Part shown: positions 16,706-25,920 of the stretch, piece by piece
How the letters are laid out: each line of letters begins with the position of its first letter
Numbering within the stretch: the first letter of the stretch is position 1
NCBI GenBank assembly: GCA_036802945.1
Contig: DAIRVG010000013.1
Span: 1 to 64,000 of the forward strand
Length of the DNA stretch: 64,000 nt
Source: Gp6-AA40 sp036802945
GTDB lineage: Bacteria; Acidobacteriota; Vicinamibacteria; Vicinamibacterales; UBA2999
Direction of reading: 5' to 3'
Notes under the pieces: generated by a model
What the model was told of the DNA's origin: nothing
The model's database searches: none
What the model saw: only the letters and a program-made list of their open reading frames with translations
Position numbers and translations under genes: made by a program

Positions 16706-18079
16706 ATGAGCGCATTCCACGACTACTATCGCTGTGCCTCCGAGCTGGCCTTGATCGAGACGCGGTCTGATCTTGGTCCTCGAGCCGGATATTTCCGATT
16801 TGGCGATGCGGTGGCGTTCGGGCGCTGCGTCGGTATTCGGCCAGCAGCATACGCCACCGATCCGCTCACGGATGTTTCTGACGCCGTGCGGGTCACCGAA
16901 GGACGGCCCTGTCTGCCATTCGATCTCTCGGAAGTTGCGACGAACATGAGGGAGGAACGATATCGGCAGAACGGCTATACGCTCCTGCAAAAGACCACAG
17001 CCGGAGCAGCCGCAGAACATCTCTACTACCTCTTTCGCCCGTTCATGGGAGTCGGAGTACGCAAGCACCTGCAGAAGGTTCGCCTGAGCGGCTGGGACAA
17101 GATTCCGTTTCCCCGGTGGCCGGTAGACACGACCGTCGACATGTTGATGGAGACTGCGATGACGCTCGCGCTGAAGACGCAGGGCGACGCATCCCGAATT
17201 CCATTCATCTGGTTCTGGCCCGACGAAGCGCCAGCCTGCGCGATGATGACGCACGACATCGAGGGCCAGGCCGGCATCAACTTCTGCGACGGGCTGATGG
17301 AGATCGACGATTCCCACTCAATCAAGTCGGCGTTTCAGCTTATTCCCGAGGGGCGTGAAGAGGTGTGGCGTCGCACAGCCGCGCGGCTGCGTCAGCGTGG
17401 GTTCGAAGTCAATCTGCACGACCTCAACCACGACGGGAAGTTGTTTGCCGACAAGAAAGAATTCCTTCGCCGGGCCAAGCGGATCAACGAATACGCGCGT
17501 GAATTTGGGTGCGACGGTTTTCGCTCCGGAGCGATGTACCGCGAGCAGGATTGGTTCGGGGCCTTCGAGTTCTCGTATGACATGTCGGTACCAAATGTGG
17601 CGCACCTCGAACCGCAGCGCGGCGGCTGTTGCACGGTGATGCCGTATTTCGTTGGCAACATCCTCGAACTCCCGTTGACGACAGTTCAGGACTACACGCT
17701 GTTTTTCATCCTGAACGACTATTCAACGACTCTTTGGAAAAAACAGATCCGCCTGATCGGCGAGCATCATGGGTTGGTCAGCATCATCACTCATCCGGAT
17801 TACCTGGTCGGTCGGCGTGAGCGCGAAGTGTACGTCGACCTGCTTCGCCATCTGGCCGACCTTCGCGATCGAGACGGCCTATGGATCGCGCTTCCGGGCG
17901 ACATTAACCGGTGGTGGCGGAACCGGCGCGACATGACGCTCGTTCCCACTGGTGATGGATGGCGGATCGAAGGTCCAGACAGCCATCGCGCCCGAGTGGC
18001 GTACGCCACACTTGAAAACGATCGCCTGGTCTTCAAGCTCGAGAGCGTTCCTCGAAAGGACCTCGCGGCGCGCGCGTAA
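16706..18079 (+). CDS. Polysaccharide deacetylase-like (NodB-fold) protein
   Basis: About 457 aa. The N-terminal 190 residues are unassigned; the deacetylase-like core follows: AMMTHDIEGQAG (metal Asp near the start of the fold), VNLHDLNHDGKLF (His region), FRSGAMYREQDWF and SIITHPDYL. The layout resembles XrtA-type EPS deacetylases, which remove N-acetyl groups from the polymer. ATG at 16706 is the first good methionine; a TTG at 16679 is possible. No Shine-Dalgarno is evident for either. It sits between the priming transferase and the FemAB gene, 3 bases before the latter. Confidence 0.75.
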   Translation: MSAFHDYYRCASELALIETRSDLGPRAGYFRFGDAVAFGRCVGIRPAAYATDPLTDVSDAVRVTEGRPCLPFDLSEVATNMREERYRQNGYTLLQKTTAGAAAEHLYYLFRPFMGVGVRKHLQKVRLSGWDKIPFPRWPVDTTVDMLMETAMTLALKTQGDASRIPFIWFWPDEAPACAMMTHDIEGQAGINFCDGLMEIDDSHSIKSAFQLIPEGREEVWRRTAARLRQRGFEVNLHDLNHDGKLFADKKEFLRRAKRINEYAREFGCDGFRSGAMYREQDWFGAFEFSYDMSVPNVAHLEPQRGGCCTVMPYFVGNILELPLTTVQDYTLFFILNDYSTTLWKKQIRLIGEHHGLVSIITHPDYLVGRREREVYVDLLRHLADLRDRDGLWIALPGDINRWWRNRRDMTLVPTGDGWRIEGPDSHRARVAYATLENDRLVFKLESVPRKDLAARA

Positions 18080-18082
18080 ACG

Positions 18083-19138
18083 ATGCCCGCACGAATCGTG
18101 GCAGACCCTATCGGGGATCCGCGTTGGTCCGAGCTGCTGGACCGGCATCCAGCGGCTTCGATCTTTCACTCGCCCGGCTGGCTCAGCGCACTGCGGCAAA
18201 CTTATGGGTACGAGCCATTCGTGGTGACCTCATCGTCAGCTTCGACGCTGCAGAACGGGGTCGTGGTCTGTCGCGTAAAAGGTTGGGCGTCGCGCCGGCT
18301 GGTGTCGTTGCCGTTCTCGGATCATTGCGAGCCGCTCGTAGACGGGTCGGACGACCTCTCCGTGATACTCGCGCACCTGACTGGCGACGCTCAGACGGCC
18401 GGCGGGTGCTCGGTGGAATTGCGCCCTCGAGCCGTCGTCGAACCACCCTTCGAGGCTGCTGCTGACGGCTCTTGGCTGGGGTTGGGCAGCAAATACTGTC
18501 TGCACCGGCTCGACTTGCGGCCCGAGGCCACGGAGATCTTTCGACGGTTTCATCACTCCAGCACGCAACGGGCTATTCGCCGCGCGGAGCGCGAGGGCCT
18601 CACCTACGAGGCGGGGACATCGGACCGGTTGCTCGCTACTTTTTACCGACTACTGCGGATGACGCGACGCCGTCATGGACTGCCGCCGCAGCCGGTCGCG
18701 TGGTTTCGCAACCTCTTGGCGTGCCTTGGTGATCGAGTGGCAATTAACGTGGCGAGCAAGGACGGCCAGCCGATCGCGAGCATCCTGACACTGTCGTTCA
18801 AGAAGACGATGTTCTACAAGTATGGCGGGTCGGATGCGGCGCATCACCGCCTGGGCGGCATGCCATTCCTGTTCTGGCGGGTAATTCAGGATGCGCGGGC
18901 GCGCGGGTTCCTGGAACTAGACCTGGGCCGTTCGGATGTCGACCAACCCGGGCTGACTGCGTTCAAGAACCATCTGGGCGCGACGCAATCGGCGCTGACC
19001 TACTACCACTATCCGCCAAGACAGAACGGCACGAAGCGCACGGACTTGCTGTCCCGGGCTGCCGGCAGGGCGTTAGCACACCTGCCCGATGCTGCGCTGG
19101 ATCTCGCCGGGCGGCTGCTTTACAGGTACTTAGGCTAG
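18083..19138 (+). CDS. FemAB-like acyltransferase of exosortase/EPS system
   Basis: A 351-aa protein with the double GNAT fold of FemAB proteins: HSPGWLSALRQTYGYEPFVV near the N-terminus, LPFSDHCEPLV, RAIRRAEREGLTYE, then FYKYGGSDAAHHRLGGMPFLFWRVIQDAR and LELDLGRSDVDQPGLTAFKNHLGA. This matches the PEP-CTERM-associated FemAB family (TIGR03019-like). Such enzymes transfer acyl or aminoacyl groups; the acceptor here is probably the polysaccharide. Only 3 bases separate it from the preceding gene. Confidence 0.85.
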   Translation: MPARIVADPIGDPRWSELLDRHPAASIFHSPGWLSALRQTYGYEPFVVTSSSASTLQNGVVVCRVKGWASRRLVSLPFSDHCEPLVDGSDDLSVILAHLTGDAQTAGGCSVELRPRAVVEPPFEAAADGSWLGLGSKYCLHRLDLRPEATEIFRRFHHSSTQRAIRRAEREGLTYEAGTSDRLLATFYRLLRMTRRRHGLPPQPVAWFRNLLACLGDRVAINVASKDGQPIASILTLSFKKTMFYKYGGSDAAHHRLGGMPFLFWRVIQDARARGFLELDLGRSDVDQPGLTAFKNHLGATQSALTYYHYPPRQNGTKRTDLLSRAAGRALAHLPDAALDLAGRLLYRYLG

Positions 19139-19149
19139 TCGGACGCAAT

Positions 19150-21627
19150 ATGCACCTTCTGCCGCTGCGAATGCGCAACCCAGAAACCGCCGCTCGGCCT
19201 CAGACGAGCTCGTCTAGCGTGACGCGTACGCTAAGCGGATCAGAGTCGGTTGAGGATCGACCCCCTTTGGTTGTTTCCAAGCGAATCTGGATTGACTTGG
19301 ACAACACGCCGCACGTGCCGTTCTTCCGTCCGATCATCCGCGCCCTTGAGCGCGAGGGGCATACGGTGACCGTGACCGCTCGAAATGCCTTTCAGGTGTG
19401 CAGCCTTGCGGAGTACCACGGCCTGAAATACCAGACAGTCGGCCGGCATTACGGTGCCAACAAGGTGATGAAGGTGGCGGGCACTCTTCGGCGGGCCGCG
19501 CAGCTACTTCCGATCGTCCTGCGCGAACGACCCCAGATGTCGATGTCGCACGGGTCTCGGCCGTTGGAACTGCTCTCGTTCCTGCTCGGCATCCCCGCCA
19601 TGCGCATCTTCGACTACGAGTACTCGACAGAGCTCCCGTTCTTGAAGCCCGCGCTCGGTGTCGCCCCGGAATCAATCGACGACCTCCAGTTGGCCAAGTG
19701 CTTCAGGTACGGTCTTCGTACCTACCGCGGGCTGAAGGAGGACGTGTATACGGCGACGTTCCACCCGGACCCGTCAATCTTGGCCCAACTCGGCGTGACA
19801 ACCGACGAGATCCTGGTGACGGTTCGTCCTCCGGCCACCGAGGCGCACTATCACAACCCCGAGGCGGACAGGCTCTTCGTCGAGGCCGTCAATGTCCTGG
19901 GCGCGACCGCGGGCGTTCGAATGGTTATCCTGCCCAGGACCGTGAGTTCCCAAGGGGAGCTGATCCACCGGACGTGGCCCCGCTGGTGCGAGGAGCGGAG
20001 AATCATCGTGCCTGACCGCGCCCTGGACGGCCTCAACTTGGTCTGGTTCTCCGATCTGGTCGTAAGCGGAGGTGGAACCATGAACCGCGAGGCGGCGGCC
20101 CTCGGCGTTCCCGTATACAGCATCTTTCGCGGCAAGCTTGGAGCGGTCGATCGGTACCTCGCGCGGGAAGGACGCTTGGTGCTCATCGAAAAGCCGGAAG
20201 AAGTCCGATTGAAATTGAATCTTGTGAAGCGTACGCGAGGCGCTGGACCAGACTTTACCGAGCGGCCTGCGCTCCGACAGATCCTGAATGCCGCGCACGA
20301 ACTGATGGAACTGTCCAAATTGGAGCCACTGGCCACACATGAGAATCCTGCACGGAGTGGCGGCGCGCCTCAAGTTCATGAAGGCGGCCCCTGTAATGAG
20401 CGCCCTCGGCAGCGAGTTCGATCAGACGCTAGCCCACATCGCGGAGGTTGTGCGGAGTCTGAAAGAGGAACTCTGCACGGAAACACCCCTGCGAAGGGCG
20501 CAATTGCGATGAATTCTCACCTGATCCTCACAGTCGATTACGAGGTTTTCGGCAACGGTCAGGGCTGCCTGAAGCACTGCGTGGTCGAGCCCACCTCCCG
20601 TCTCCTTCGCGTGGCTGATCAGTTCGATGCCCCGGTAACGCTCTTCGCCGAGGCTGCCGAGCTGATAGCTATGGAACGGGAAATGGGACGAGGCGCGGTG
20701 AGAGACGTCAGAGAACAACTCGGGGGCGCAGTGCTCGGGGGACACGACGTGCAGTTGCACCTGCACCCGCAATGGCAAGGGGCGAAGCAACGCCACGATG
20801 GTGGATGGGATGTGGACTTCGACCGTTGGCGCATCGGAGATCTACCAGAGCACGAAACCGAGTCCCTGATTTCAGCCGGAAAAGGATGGCTCGACGACGT
20901 GGCCTTCGCCAACACCGCGGGCCGTAGCTGTATGGCGTTTCGCGCTGGCAACTGGTGTATTCAGCCTTCTGAAGTCGTCATTCGATCCTTGCGACGACAG
21001 GGCTTCAGGGTGGAGTCGACGGTCGTCCCGGGAATGAGGCGGTCTAGCCAAGGAGAATGGAGCGACTTTCGGTCCGCACCCGACCTGCCGTTCTGGCGTG
21101 TGGACGGGGATGTGTGTGAAGCCAGTTTATCGGGATTATGGGAAGTGCCAATTGCGTCTGGAAGAGTAGCGCGGCTCAAGCAGCTCTTTGCGGAGCTTCA
21201 GGCCCGGAAAACGCAGAACTCCCGATTCGCTCCCAACTGCCATGGTTCCTATTCGATTCGCTCAGGGGGACCGCTCAATCGCGTTGGGGTCAATCTCCGC
21301 AAGCTGATCGATCTCGGGCTCGCAAAACTCGATTTTTCCACGATGCCGGCTCAGATCCTCGTGACGATCACCGAGGACTGGATGCGACGTTTCAACGATC
21401 CTCTTTGGCCGACACCGATCGTCGCCATTGCGCACACAAAGAACTGGACGGACAGGTCGACGGGGCACCTCACGGACTTCCTCACATGGGCTCGTAGCGC
21501 GGGGATCCGGTTCTCCACTTACTCCGAATGGCTCGCGCTCCTGAAGACTGAAGCCACGTCGAACACAACAGGCTCCCGCCCTGGCGAGCCGGAGCGATCG
21601 GATGCACTCCTCTCAGCAGAGGCATGA
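19150..21627 (+). CDS. DUF354 protein fused in frame to a polysaccharide deacetylase
   Basis: A single 825-codon ORF. Residues about 40-395 are a DUF354 (GT-B-like) protein: IWIDLDNTPHVPFFRPIIRAL at the N-terminus, SHGSRPLELLSFLLGIPAM, VVSGGGTMNREAAALGVPVYSIF. Residues about 454-815 are a NodB-like deacetylase: LILTVDYEVFGNG (metal Asp), HDVQLHLHPQW, FRAGNWCIQPSE and a C-terminal TM-free domain. The linker (about 396-453) has no recognised fold; it is DNA of a deleted wecB (20339-20512) read in another frame. The fusion probably arose by that deletion. Both halves may instead be made separately, because the deacetylase keeps its own ATG at 20509. Confidence 0.72.
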   Translation: MHLLPLRMRNPETAARPQTSSSSVTRTLSGSESVEDRPPLVVSKRIWIDLDNTPHVPFFRPIIRALEREGHTVTVTARNAFQVCSLAEYHGLKYQTVGRHYGANKVMKVAGTLRRAAQLLPIVLRERPQMSMSHGSRPLELLSFLLGIPAMRIFDYEYSTELPFLKPALGVAPESIDDLQLAKCFRYGLRTYRGLKEDVYTATFHPDPSILAQLGVTTDEILVTVRPPATEAHYHNPEADRLFVEAVNVLGATAGVRMVILPRTVSSQGELIHRTWPRWCEERRIIVPDRALDGLNLVWFSDLVVSGGGTMNREAAALGVPVYSIFRGKLGAVDRYLAREGRLVLIEKPEEVRLKLNLVKRTRGAGPDFTERPALRQILNAAHELMELSKLEPLATHENPARSGGAPQVHEGGPCNERPRQRVRSDASPHRGGCAESERGTLHGNTPAKGAIAMNSHLILTVDYEVFGNGQGCLKHCVVEPTSRLLRVADQFDAPVTLFAEAAELIAMEREMGRGAVRDVREQLGGAVLGGHDVQLHLHPQWQGAKQRHDGGWDVDFDRWRIGDLPEHETESLISAGKGWLDDVAFANTAGRSCMAFRAGNWCIQPSEVVIRSLRRQGFRVESTVVPGMRRSSQGEWSDFRSAPDLPFWRVDGDVCEASLSGLWEVPIASGRVARLKQLFAELQARKTQNSRFAPNCHGSYSIRSGGPLNRVGVNLRKLIDLGLAKLDFSTMPAQILVTITEDWMRRFNDPLWPTPIVAIAHTKNWTDRSTGHLTDFLTWARSAGIRFSTYSEWLALLKTEATSNTTGSRPGEPERSDALLSAEA
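20339..20512 (+). pseudogene. wecB remnant with internal deletion (57 codons)
   Basis: Frame 2 from ATG at 20339 reads MRILHGVAARLKFMKAAPVM and on to a short tail with IAEVVRSLKEEL, then stops with TGA at 20510-20512. The first part is the start of UDP-GlcNAc 2-epimerase (compare GARPNFMKVAPL in the intact gene at 13280-14413). The end resembles the C-terminal helix of the family. About 320 central codons are missing, and the junction stays in frame. The TGA overlaps the ATG of the deacetylase (ATGA), as expected for an intact operon gene that lost its middle. Confidence 0.65.
20509..21627 (+). CDS. Polysaccharide deacetylase, internal start of the fused ORF
   Basis: If translated from its own ATG (20509), coupled by ATGA overlap to the truncated wecB ORF, the product is a 372-aa deacetylase beginning MNSHLILTVDYEVFGNGQ, the natural N-terminus for this family. 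It carries the metal-binding DYE, HDVQLHLHPQW (His pair) and RAGNW motifs. It is in the same frame as the upstream DUF354 coding region, so only expression data can tell whether separate or fused protein is made. Confidence 0.6.
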   Translation: MNSHLILTVDYEVFGNGQGCLKHCVVEPTSRLLRVADQFDAPVTLFAEAAELIAMEREMGRGAVRDVREQLGGAVLGGHDVQLHLHPQWQGAKQRHDGGWDVDFDRWRIGDLPEHETESLISAGKGWLDDVAFANTAGRSCMAFRAGNWCIQPSEVVIRSLRRQGFRVESTVVPGMRRSSQGEWSDFRSAPDLPFWRVDGDVCEASLSGLWEVPIASGRVARLKQLFAELQARKTQNSRFAPNCHGSYSIRSGGPLNRVGVNLRKLIDLGLAKLDFSTMPAQILVTITEDWMRRFNDPLWPTPIVAIAHTKNWTDRSTGHLTDFLTWARSAGIRFSTYSEWLALLKTEATSNTTGSRPGEPERSDALLSAEA

Positions 21628-21633
21628 AGTGAC

Positions 21634-22818
21634 GTGGGGAAAGACACCGTAACAGTCGACAGCACGGACGGACGGAAGCCTAGCGTTTGCATCGTCGCCC
21701 ACCTCGCGTATGGAGAACTGGCCGGGCTCACGACTGGCCATGTAGGGGGGGTCGAACACCAGACCAGCCTGATGGCGCGGTGGCTTGCGGCCCACGGATA
21801 TAGGGTGAGCCTACTAACTTGGAACGAAGGGCAGCCAGACGGGGTTGAAATTGACGGTGTCCGCAACTTCAAGCTGTGCGCAAGCGATGCCGGCATACGT
21901 GGGCTAAGGTTCGTTCATCCGCGGTGGACAAGTCTTAACCAGGCCATGCGTCGTGCCGATGCCGAGCTCTACTACCACAACTGCGGTGAATACGTCACCG
22001 GTCAGGTAGCACACTGGTGTATGCGACACCGTCGTCGTTTCGTCTACTCGGTCGCCAGCGATCCCGATTGCGACCCTCGCCTCCCTCATATGAGAACGGT
22101 CCGTGAGCGAGTCCTGTACCGATACGGCCTGTTCCACGCCAACCGGATTGTGGTGCAAACGCTCGCGCAGCAGCGCATGCTGAGAGACGGGTTCGGGCTG
22201 GAATCGCTTCTGATCCCAATGCCTTGTGCGGGACCCCAGCTCGAAGCAGTCCGAACCAATGATTCACAAGGAAGAGCGTCATCACGAGTGGCCTGGGTCG
22301 GCCGCATTAGCGAGGAGAAACGTCCCGAGTGGCTCATAGAGGTCGCCAGGCGGCTTCCGGAGATCACATTCGACGTGGTGGGCGCGGTAAATCGAGAAAG
22401 CAACTACACGCGACGGGTGCTCGATGACCTTCGAGCGCTACCCAACGTCGTCATACACGGGCGCGTGCCGCGCGAGCGGATGCCTGAGGTGTACGGCACT
22501 TTGGCCTGCCTTCTCTCCACGTCCGCATTCGAAGGATTCCCAAATACCTTCCTCGAGGCCTGGAGTCACGGCGTTCCAGTCGTGTCAACGATTGATCCTG
22601 ACCGGTTGATTGCCAACAGAGGTCTTGGATTCACCGCGAATAACCTTCCTGAGCTGATCGACGGACTCAAGAAGATACTGAGTTCTCAGGCCAGGTGGTG
22701 TGATGCTTCGAAATCGGCGCGCCGCTATTACGCGGAGAACCATGCTATCGACGTAGTTATGCCACGCGTTGAGCAGCTTTTTCTCGGCGTGACGGGCCGA
22801 CTCGCCGCGAGTACTTGA
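21634..22818 (+). CDS. GT4-family glycosyltransferase
   Basis: A 394-aa GT-B enzyme. The N-terminal acceptor lobe begins KPSVCIVAHLAYGELAG and has GGVEHQTSLMARWL; the C-terminal lobe has VAWVGRISEEKRPEWLIEVA, VIHGRVPRERMPEVYGTLACLLSTS and FEGFPNTFLEAWSHGVPVV with the E-x7-E donor motif. Transfers a sugar from a nucleotide donor to the growing lipid-linked repeat. GTG start at 21634, 7 bases after the previous stop. Ends in a TTGA overlap with the next gene. Confidence 0.85.
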   Translation: MGKDTVTVDSTDGRKPSVCIVAHLAYGELAGLTTGHVGGVEHQTSLMARWLAAHGYRVSLLTWNEGQPDGVEIDGVRNFKLCASDAGIRGLRFVHPRWTSLNQAMRRADAELYYHNCGEYVTGQVAHWCMRHRRRFVYSVASDPDCDPRLPHMRTVRERVLYRYGLFHANRIVVQTLAQQRMLRDGFGLESLLIPMPCAGPQLEAVRTNDSQGRASSRVAWVGRISEEKRPEWLIEVARRLPEITFDVVGAVNRESNYTRRVLDDLRALPNVVIHGRVPRERMPEVYGTLACLLSTSAFEGFPNTFLEAWSHGVPVVSTIDPDRLIANRGLGFTANNLPELIDGLKKILSSQARWCDASKSARRYYAENHAIDVVMPRVEQLFLGVTGRLAAST

Positions 22819-23990
22819 GCACGCCGTCCTTGAAAGTTGCGATCGTTACCGCCTTTCCCCAAACCATCAAAACGCCGGAGGGCGGTGTCGAGGCGGTGAG
22901 CGTTCAGCTTGTTGACGGCCTTGGGAAGCTTGGCGACCTGGCTATTAACGTCGTCACCCTCGATCGCTCGTGCACGCAAGTCTCCACATCGAGGTGTGAC
23001 GGGGTCACCGTACACCGGTTGCCCTGGACTGGAAGGAACGTACTCACCCACGCAGTCGGCCAGGGTCGACAGCAGATCATCAAGTACTTGAACTACCTCG
23101 AGCCGGACGTTGTTCATGCTCATGACACCTACGGGTTGATGGTACGCGGGATGCCGGTTCCACGGGTACTCACGATCCATGGCTTCATCCACGGCGATCT
23201 GGCCGTCTCGGGCGAGCGACTCGCGTGGGTCCGATCGAAGATGTGGAGGTGGGCGGAAACGGTGGCGTGGGCGGATCAGCCGCATATCATCTCCATCAGT
23301 CCGTACGTCCGCGAACGGCTGGCCGGCATCTCCACCGGTGTCATACACGACATCGATAACCCGATAGCGGAGTCCTTTTTCAGCATCGATCGCGAAGAGC
23401 GCAAGGGAACGATTTTCAGCGCTGCCGTCATCAGCCCCCGCAAGAACACACTGACACTCGTCGAGTCGTTCGCTCGCCTGGTGGCAAGTGGCGTGACCGC
23501 AGAGTTAAGGCTAGCAGGGCGGGAAATCGACAGAGCCTATGCGCTTCGAGTCAAACAACGCATCGACGAGTTGCGCCTCGCCGATCAGATCACGTGGCTC
23601 GGACCGATTCCCACCGACCAGGTCCGGCAGGAGCTCGCGACTGCAAGCGTGTTCGCCCTCGTTTCTTTGGAGGAGAACTCGCCTATGGGCATTGAGGAGG
23701 CGATGGCCGCAGGGGTTCCAGTCGTAACGTCGAATCGGTGCGGAATGCCCTACCTAGTTCGCCACGGTGAGACAGGCTACCTGGTAGCCCCGAGCGATCC
23801 GGCCGACATTGCCCGTCGGCTCGGGGAGCTAATTCGAAATGACAGCCTAAGGATGGCCATGGGACAGAAGGGCAAGGAGATCGCGCAGGATCGTTTCCAC
23901 CCTGCCGTTGTAGCCCGCCGCACGAGAGATGTCTACCTGCAGGCACTCTGCAGTCGAACGGGAGTCGATGAAAACAACCTTGGTCGATGA
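22815..23990 (+). CDS. GT4-family glycosyltransferase
   Basis: A 391-aa GT-B enzyme with KVAIVTAFPQTIKTPEGGVEAVSVQLV at the N-terminus (GGVE acceptor loop), DVVHAHDTYGL, then the donor lobe FSAAVISPRKNTLTLVESFA, ITWLGPIPTDQVRQELATA and SLEENSPMGIEEAMAAGVPVV. TTG start at 22815 overlaps the preceding TGA. Its end overlaps the next gene by 23 bases. The sugar cannot be predicted. Confidence 0.85.
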   Translation: MSTPSLKVAIVTAFPQTIKTPEGGVEAVSVQLVDGLGKLGDLAINVVTLDRSCTQVSTSRCDGVTVHRLPWTGRNVLTHAVGQGRQQIIKYLNYLEPDVVHAHDTYGLMVRGMPVPRVLTIHGFIHGDLAVSGERLAWVRSKMWRWAETVAWADQPHIISISPYVRERLAGISTGVIHDIDNPIAESFFSIDREERKGTIFSAAVISPRKNTLTLVESFARLVASGVTAELRLAGREIDRAYALRVKQRIDELRLADQITWLGPIPTDQVRQELATASVFALVSLEENSPMGIEEAMAAGVPVVTSNRCGMPYLVRHGETGYLVAPSDPADIARRLGELIRNDSLRMAMGQKGKEIAQDRFHPAVVARRTRDVYLQALCSRTGVDENNLGR

Positions 23991-25284
23991 GCCGGTCGAA
24001 CAGGACATCTGGAAAGCTACTGATCGCTTCCTGTCCTGGCTAGGCCGTCATGGCGTCGAGAGTCACGACCCTTACGACCTATGGGGAACCCGATACGGGG
24101 TGTTCGCGAGGCGGCACTACTACGCCAAGAGCATCTGGGGTCTCCCGCTCGTCGCGCCGCTTTTGGCCGTCGACACGTTCGCTCCAGGCATTCGAGGACT
24201 CTTCGTCAAGAAAGAACGATATGCGACTGCAGAAGCACAATTGGTGCTCGCTTTCTTGAATCTCTACGCATGCACTGAAGATGAGATCTATCTCAAGAGG
24301 GCACAAACGGGAGCGGAGGGGCTGCTCGAAATTTCGATTCCCGGGTACAGCGGCCACTGCTGGGGTTATCCGTTTGATTGGCAAAACAATCGAGGACTCT
24401 GGCGGCGCAACACTCCGTTCATCACATGCACTCCCTATTGCTTCGAAGCGTTCTTGGAACTAGCCGACGCGACGGGAGTCGAAGAGCGCCTTCACATAGC
24501 AGCCTCAATCGCGAGATTTGTGGCGCACGACCTTCAGGACTCGCCGGTTTCGATCCACGCGTCGGCCGGGAGCTATTCGCCCAACGATCACACCCAGGTG
24601 ATTAACGCCAGTGCCTATAGGGCCTTCGTCCTCTTCGAAGCCTGGGCACGATTTGGCGTCGACGAGTACTGGGACATCGCGCACCGAAACCTGAGGTTTG
24701 TACTCGACAGTCAACGCGCTGACGGCTCCTGGTTGTATGCCCTAGAGAGCAAGAACGAAGGTTTCATCGACCATTTTCACACGTGTTTCGTGCTCAAGAA
24801 TCTAAGGAAGACTAATCGGATACTTGGCAGCGCGGAGATCGCTCGACGCATTGCGATTGGTTGGCACTTCTATCGCAGCGCGCTCTTTCACGACGACGAA
24901 ACCCCCAAGAGCTTTGCAATCGAGCCACGTCTCCAGCTTGCCCGGGTGGAGTTGTACAACTTCGCCGAAGCGATCTCGCTGGGCACCCTTCTAAAAGACT
25001 CGGAGCCAAAGGCCTTTGCGTTCGCTCACCGGCTGACGGTCAGAGTCATCCGGGATTACCAGCTGGACGACGGTCATTTCGTGACGCGCTCTTATCGCGG
25101 GGGCTTGCGCCACACGACGCCTTTTCTTCGTTGGCCACAGGCCCAGATGTTTCTGGCCCTCACCAACATGCTTCGGGCGATCCACGCTCAGAGAAATGGA
25201 CCTGAGGAAGGGTTGGAAGGCTTTCGGAACATGCAGCCGCCGCCACGTCGGCTGGGTAGTCAGCGAGGAATGGGGGCTGCCTGA
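23968..25284 (+). CDS. Predicted alpha/alpha-barrel (glycoside-hydrolase-like) protein
   Basis: About 438 aa, dominated by paired helices with W, Y, H and D-rich loops (WGTRYGVFARRHYYAKSIWGLPL, CWGYPFDWQN, NDHTQVINASAYRAFVLFEAWARFG, DGSWLYALE, DHFHTCFVLKNLRK, DGHFVTRSYRGGLRHTTPFLRWPQ). This pattern fits (alpha/alpha)6 toroids such as glycoside hydrolases and epimerase domains. It has no signal peptide, so it likely acts in the cytoplasm on lipid-linked or nucleotide sugars. I chose the ATG at 23968; the ORF could start at 23929. No specific family recognised. Confidence 0.6.
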   Translation: MKTTLVDEPVEQDIWKATDRFLSWLGRHGVESHDPYDLWGTRYGVFARRHYYAKSIWGLPLVAPLLAVDTFAPGIRGLFVKKERYATAEAQLVLAFLNLYACTEDEIYLKRAQTGAEGLLEISIPGYSGHCWGYPFDWQNNRGLWRRNTPFITCTPYCFEAFLELADATGVEERLHIAASIARFVAHDLQDSPVSIHASAGSYSPNDHTQVINASAYRAFVLFEAWARFGVDEYWDIAHRNLRFVLDSQRADGSWLYALESKNEGFIDHFHTCFVLKNLRKTNRILGSAEIARRIAIGWHFYRSALFHDDETPKSFAIEPRLQLARVELYNFAEAISLGTLLKDSEPKAFAFAHRLTVRVIRDYQLDDGHFVTRSYRGGLRHTTPFLRWPQAQMFLALTNMLRAIHAQRNGPEEGLEGFRNMQPPPRRLGSQRGMGAA

Positions 25285-25308
25285 TCCGTGTTGGAGGTAT
25301 CTGCGAGT

Positions 25309-25920
25309 ATGCCTGATTTCTTGTACCGCGCGATGCGGCCGGCGCGTGCCTTAATGAAGCGCTGGGGATCAACCCCTGTGAAACGTGTCGCTTGGAACGT
25401 CGAGTTCAAGCGGGGTGAGTACTCGCACGAGGTCAATGAAGGCTACCGCTCGCGCATCAACAACTGGGTCGAACAGTATTGCAGACACGGGCACATCCTC
25501 GACCTCGGCTGCAGTGACGGACATGTGGGACTTTCCCTCAATCCCAAAGAATACGCGAGCTACACCGGCGTGGACGTATCGGAAATCGGAATTCAGGAGG
25601 CGAGAGAGAAGTGTCGACGAGCTGGCGGTGAGAGATACGAGAAGAACGTCTTTTTGGTCGGAGACATTTGCACGTATCGCCCAGAGCACTTGATGGACGT
25701 AATTCTCTTCAAGGACTCGCTGTACTACGTGAATCGCATCAAGATCGCGGGTCTCCTCGACCGGTACGGATCGTCACTGACGGCAGGCGGCGTTTTCATT
25801 GTTCACATGGACAACATTAGGCGGCACGGTTGGATACAGCTCTTGATAGAAAGACACTTCGAGGTCGTGGAGAAGAACTCGGTGCTCGATCCGACCGGTA
25901 TGTTGTTGGTATTTCGCTAA
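25309..25920 (+). CDS. Class I SAM-dependent methyltransferase
   Basis: A 203-aa enzyme with motif I ILDLGCSDGHVGL near residue 65, YTGVDVSEIGIQEA as motif II, and DVILFKDSLYYV as the motif IV region. Likely methylates a sugar of the repeat unit or a precursor. ATG at 25309 has an upstream GGAGG at long spacing; GTG at 25288 is an alternative. It follows the alpha/alpha-barrel gene closely, so they probably act together. Confidence 0.75.
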   Translation: MPDFLYRAMRPARALMKRWGSTPVKRVAWNVEFKRGEYSHEVNEGYRSRINNWVEQYCRHGHILDLGCSDGHVGLSLNPKEYASYTGVDVSEIGIQEAREKCRRAGGERYEKNVFLVGDICTYRPEHLMDVILFKDSLYYVNRIKIAGLLDRYGSSLTAGGVFIVHMDNIRRHGWIQLLIERHFEVVEKNSVLDPTGMLLVFR

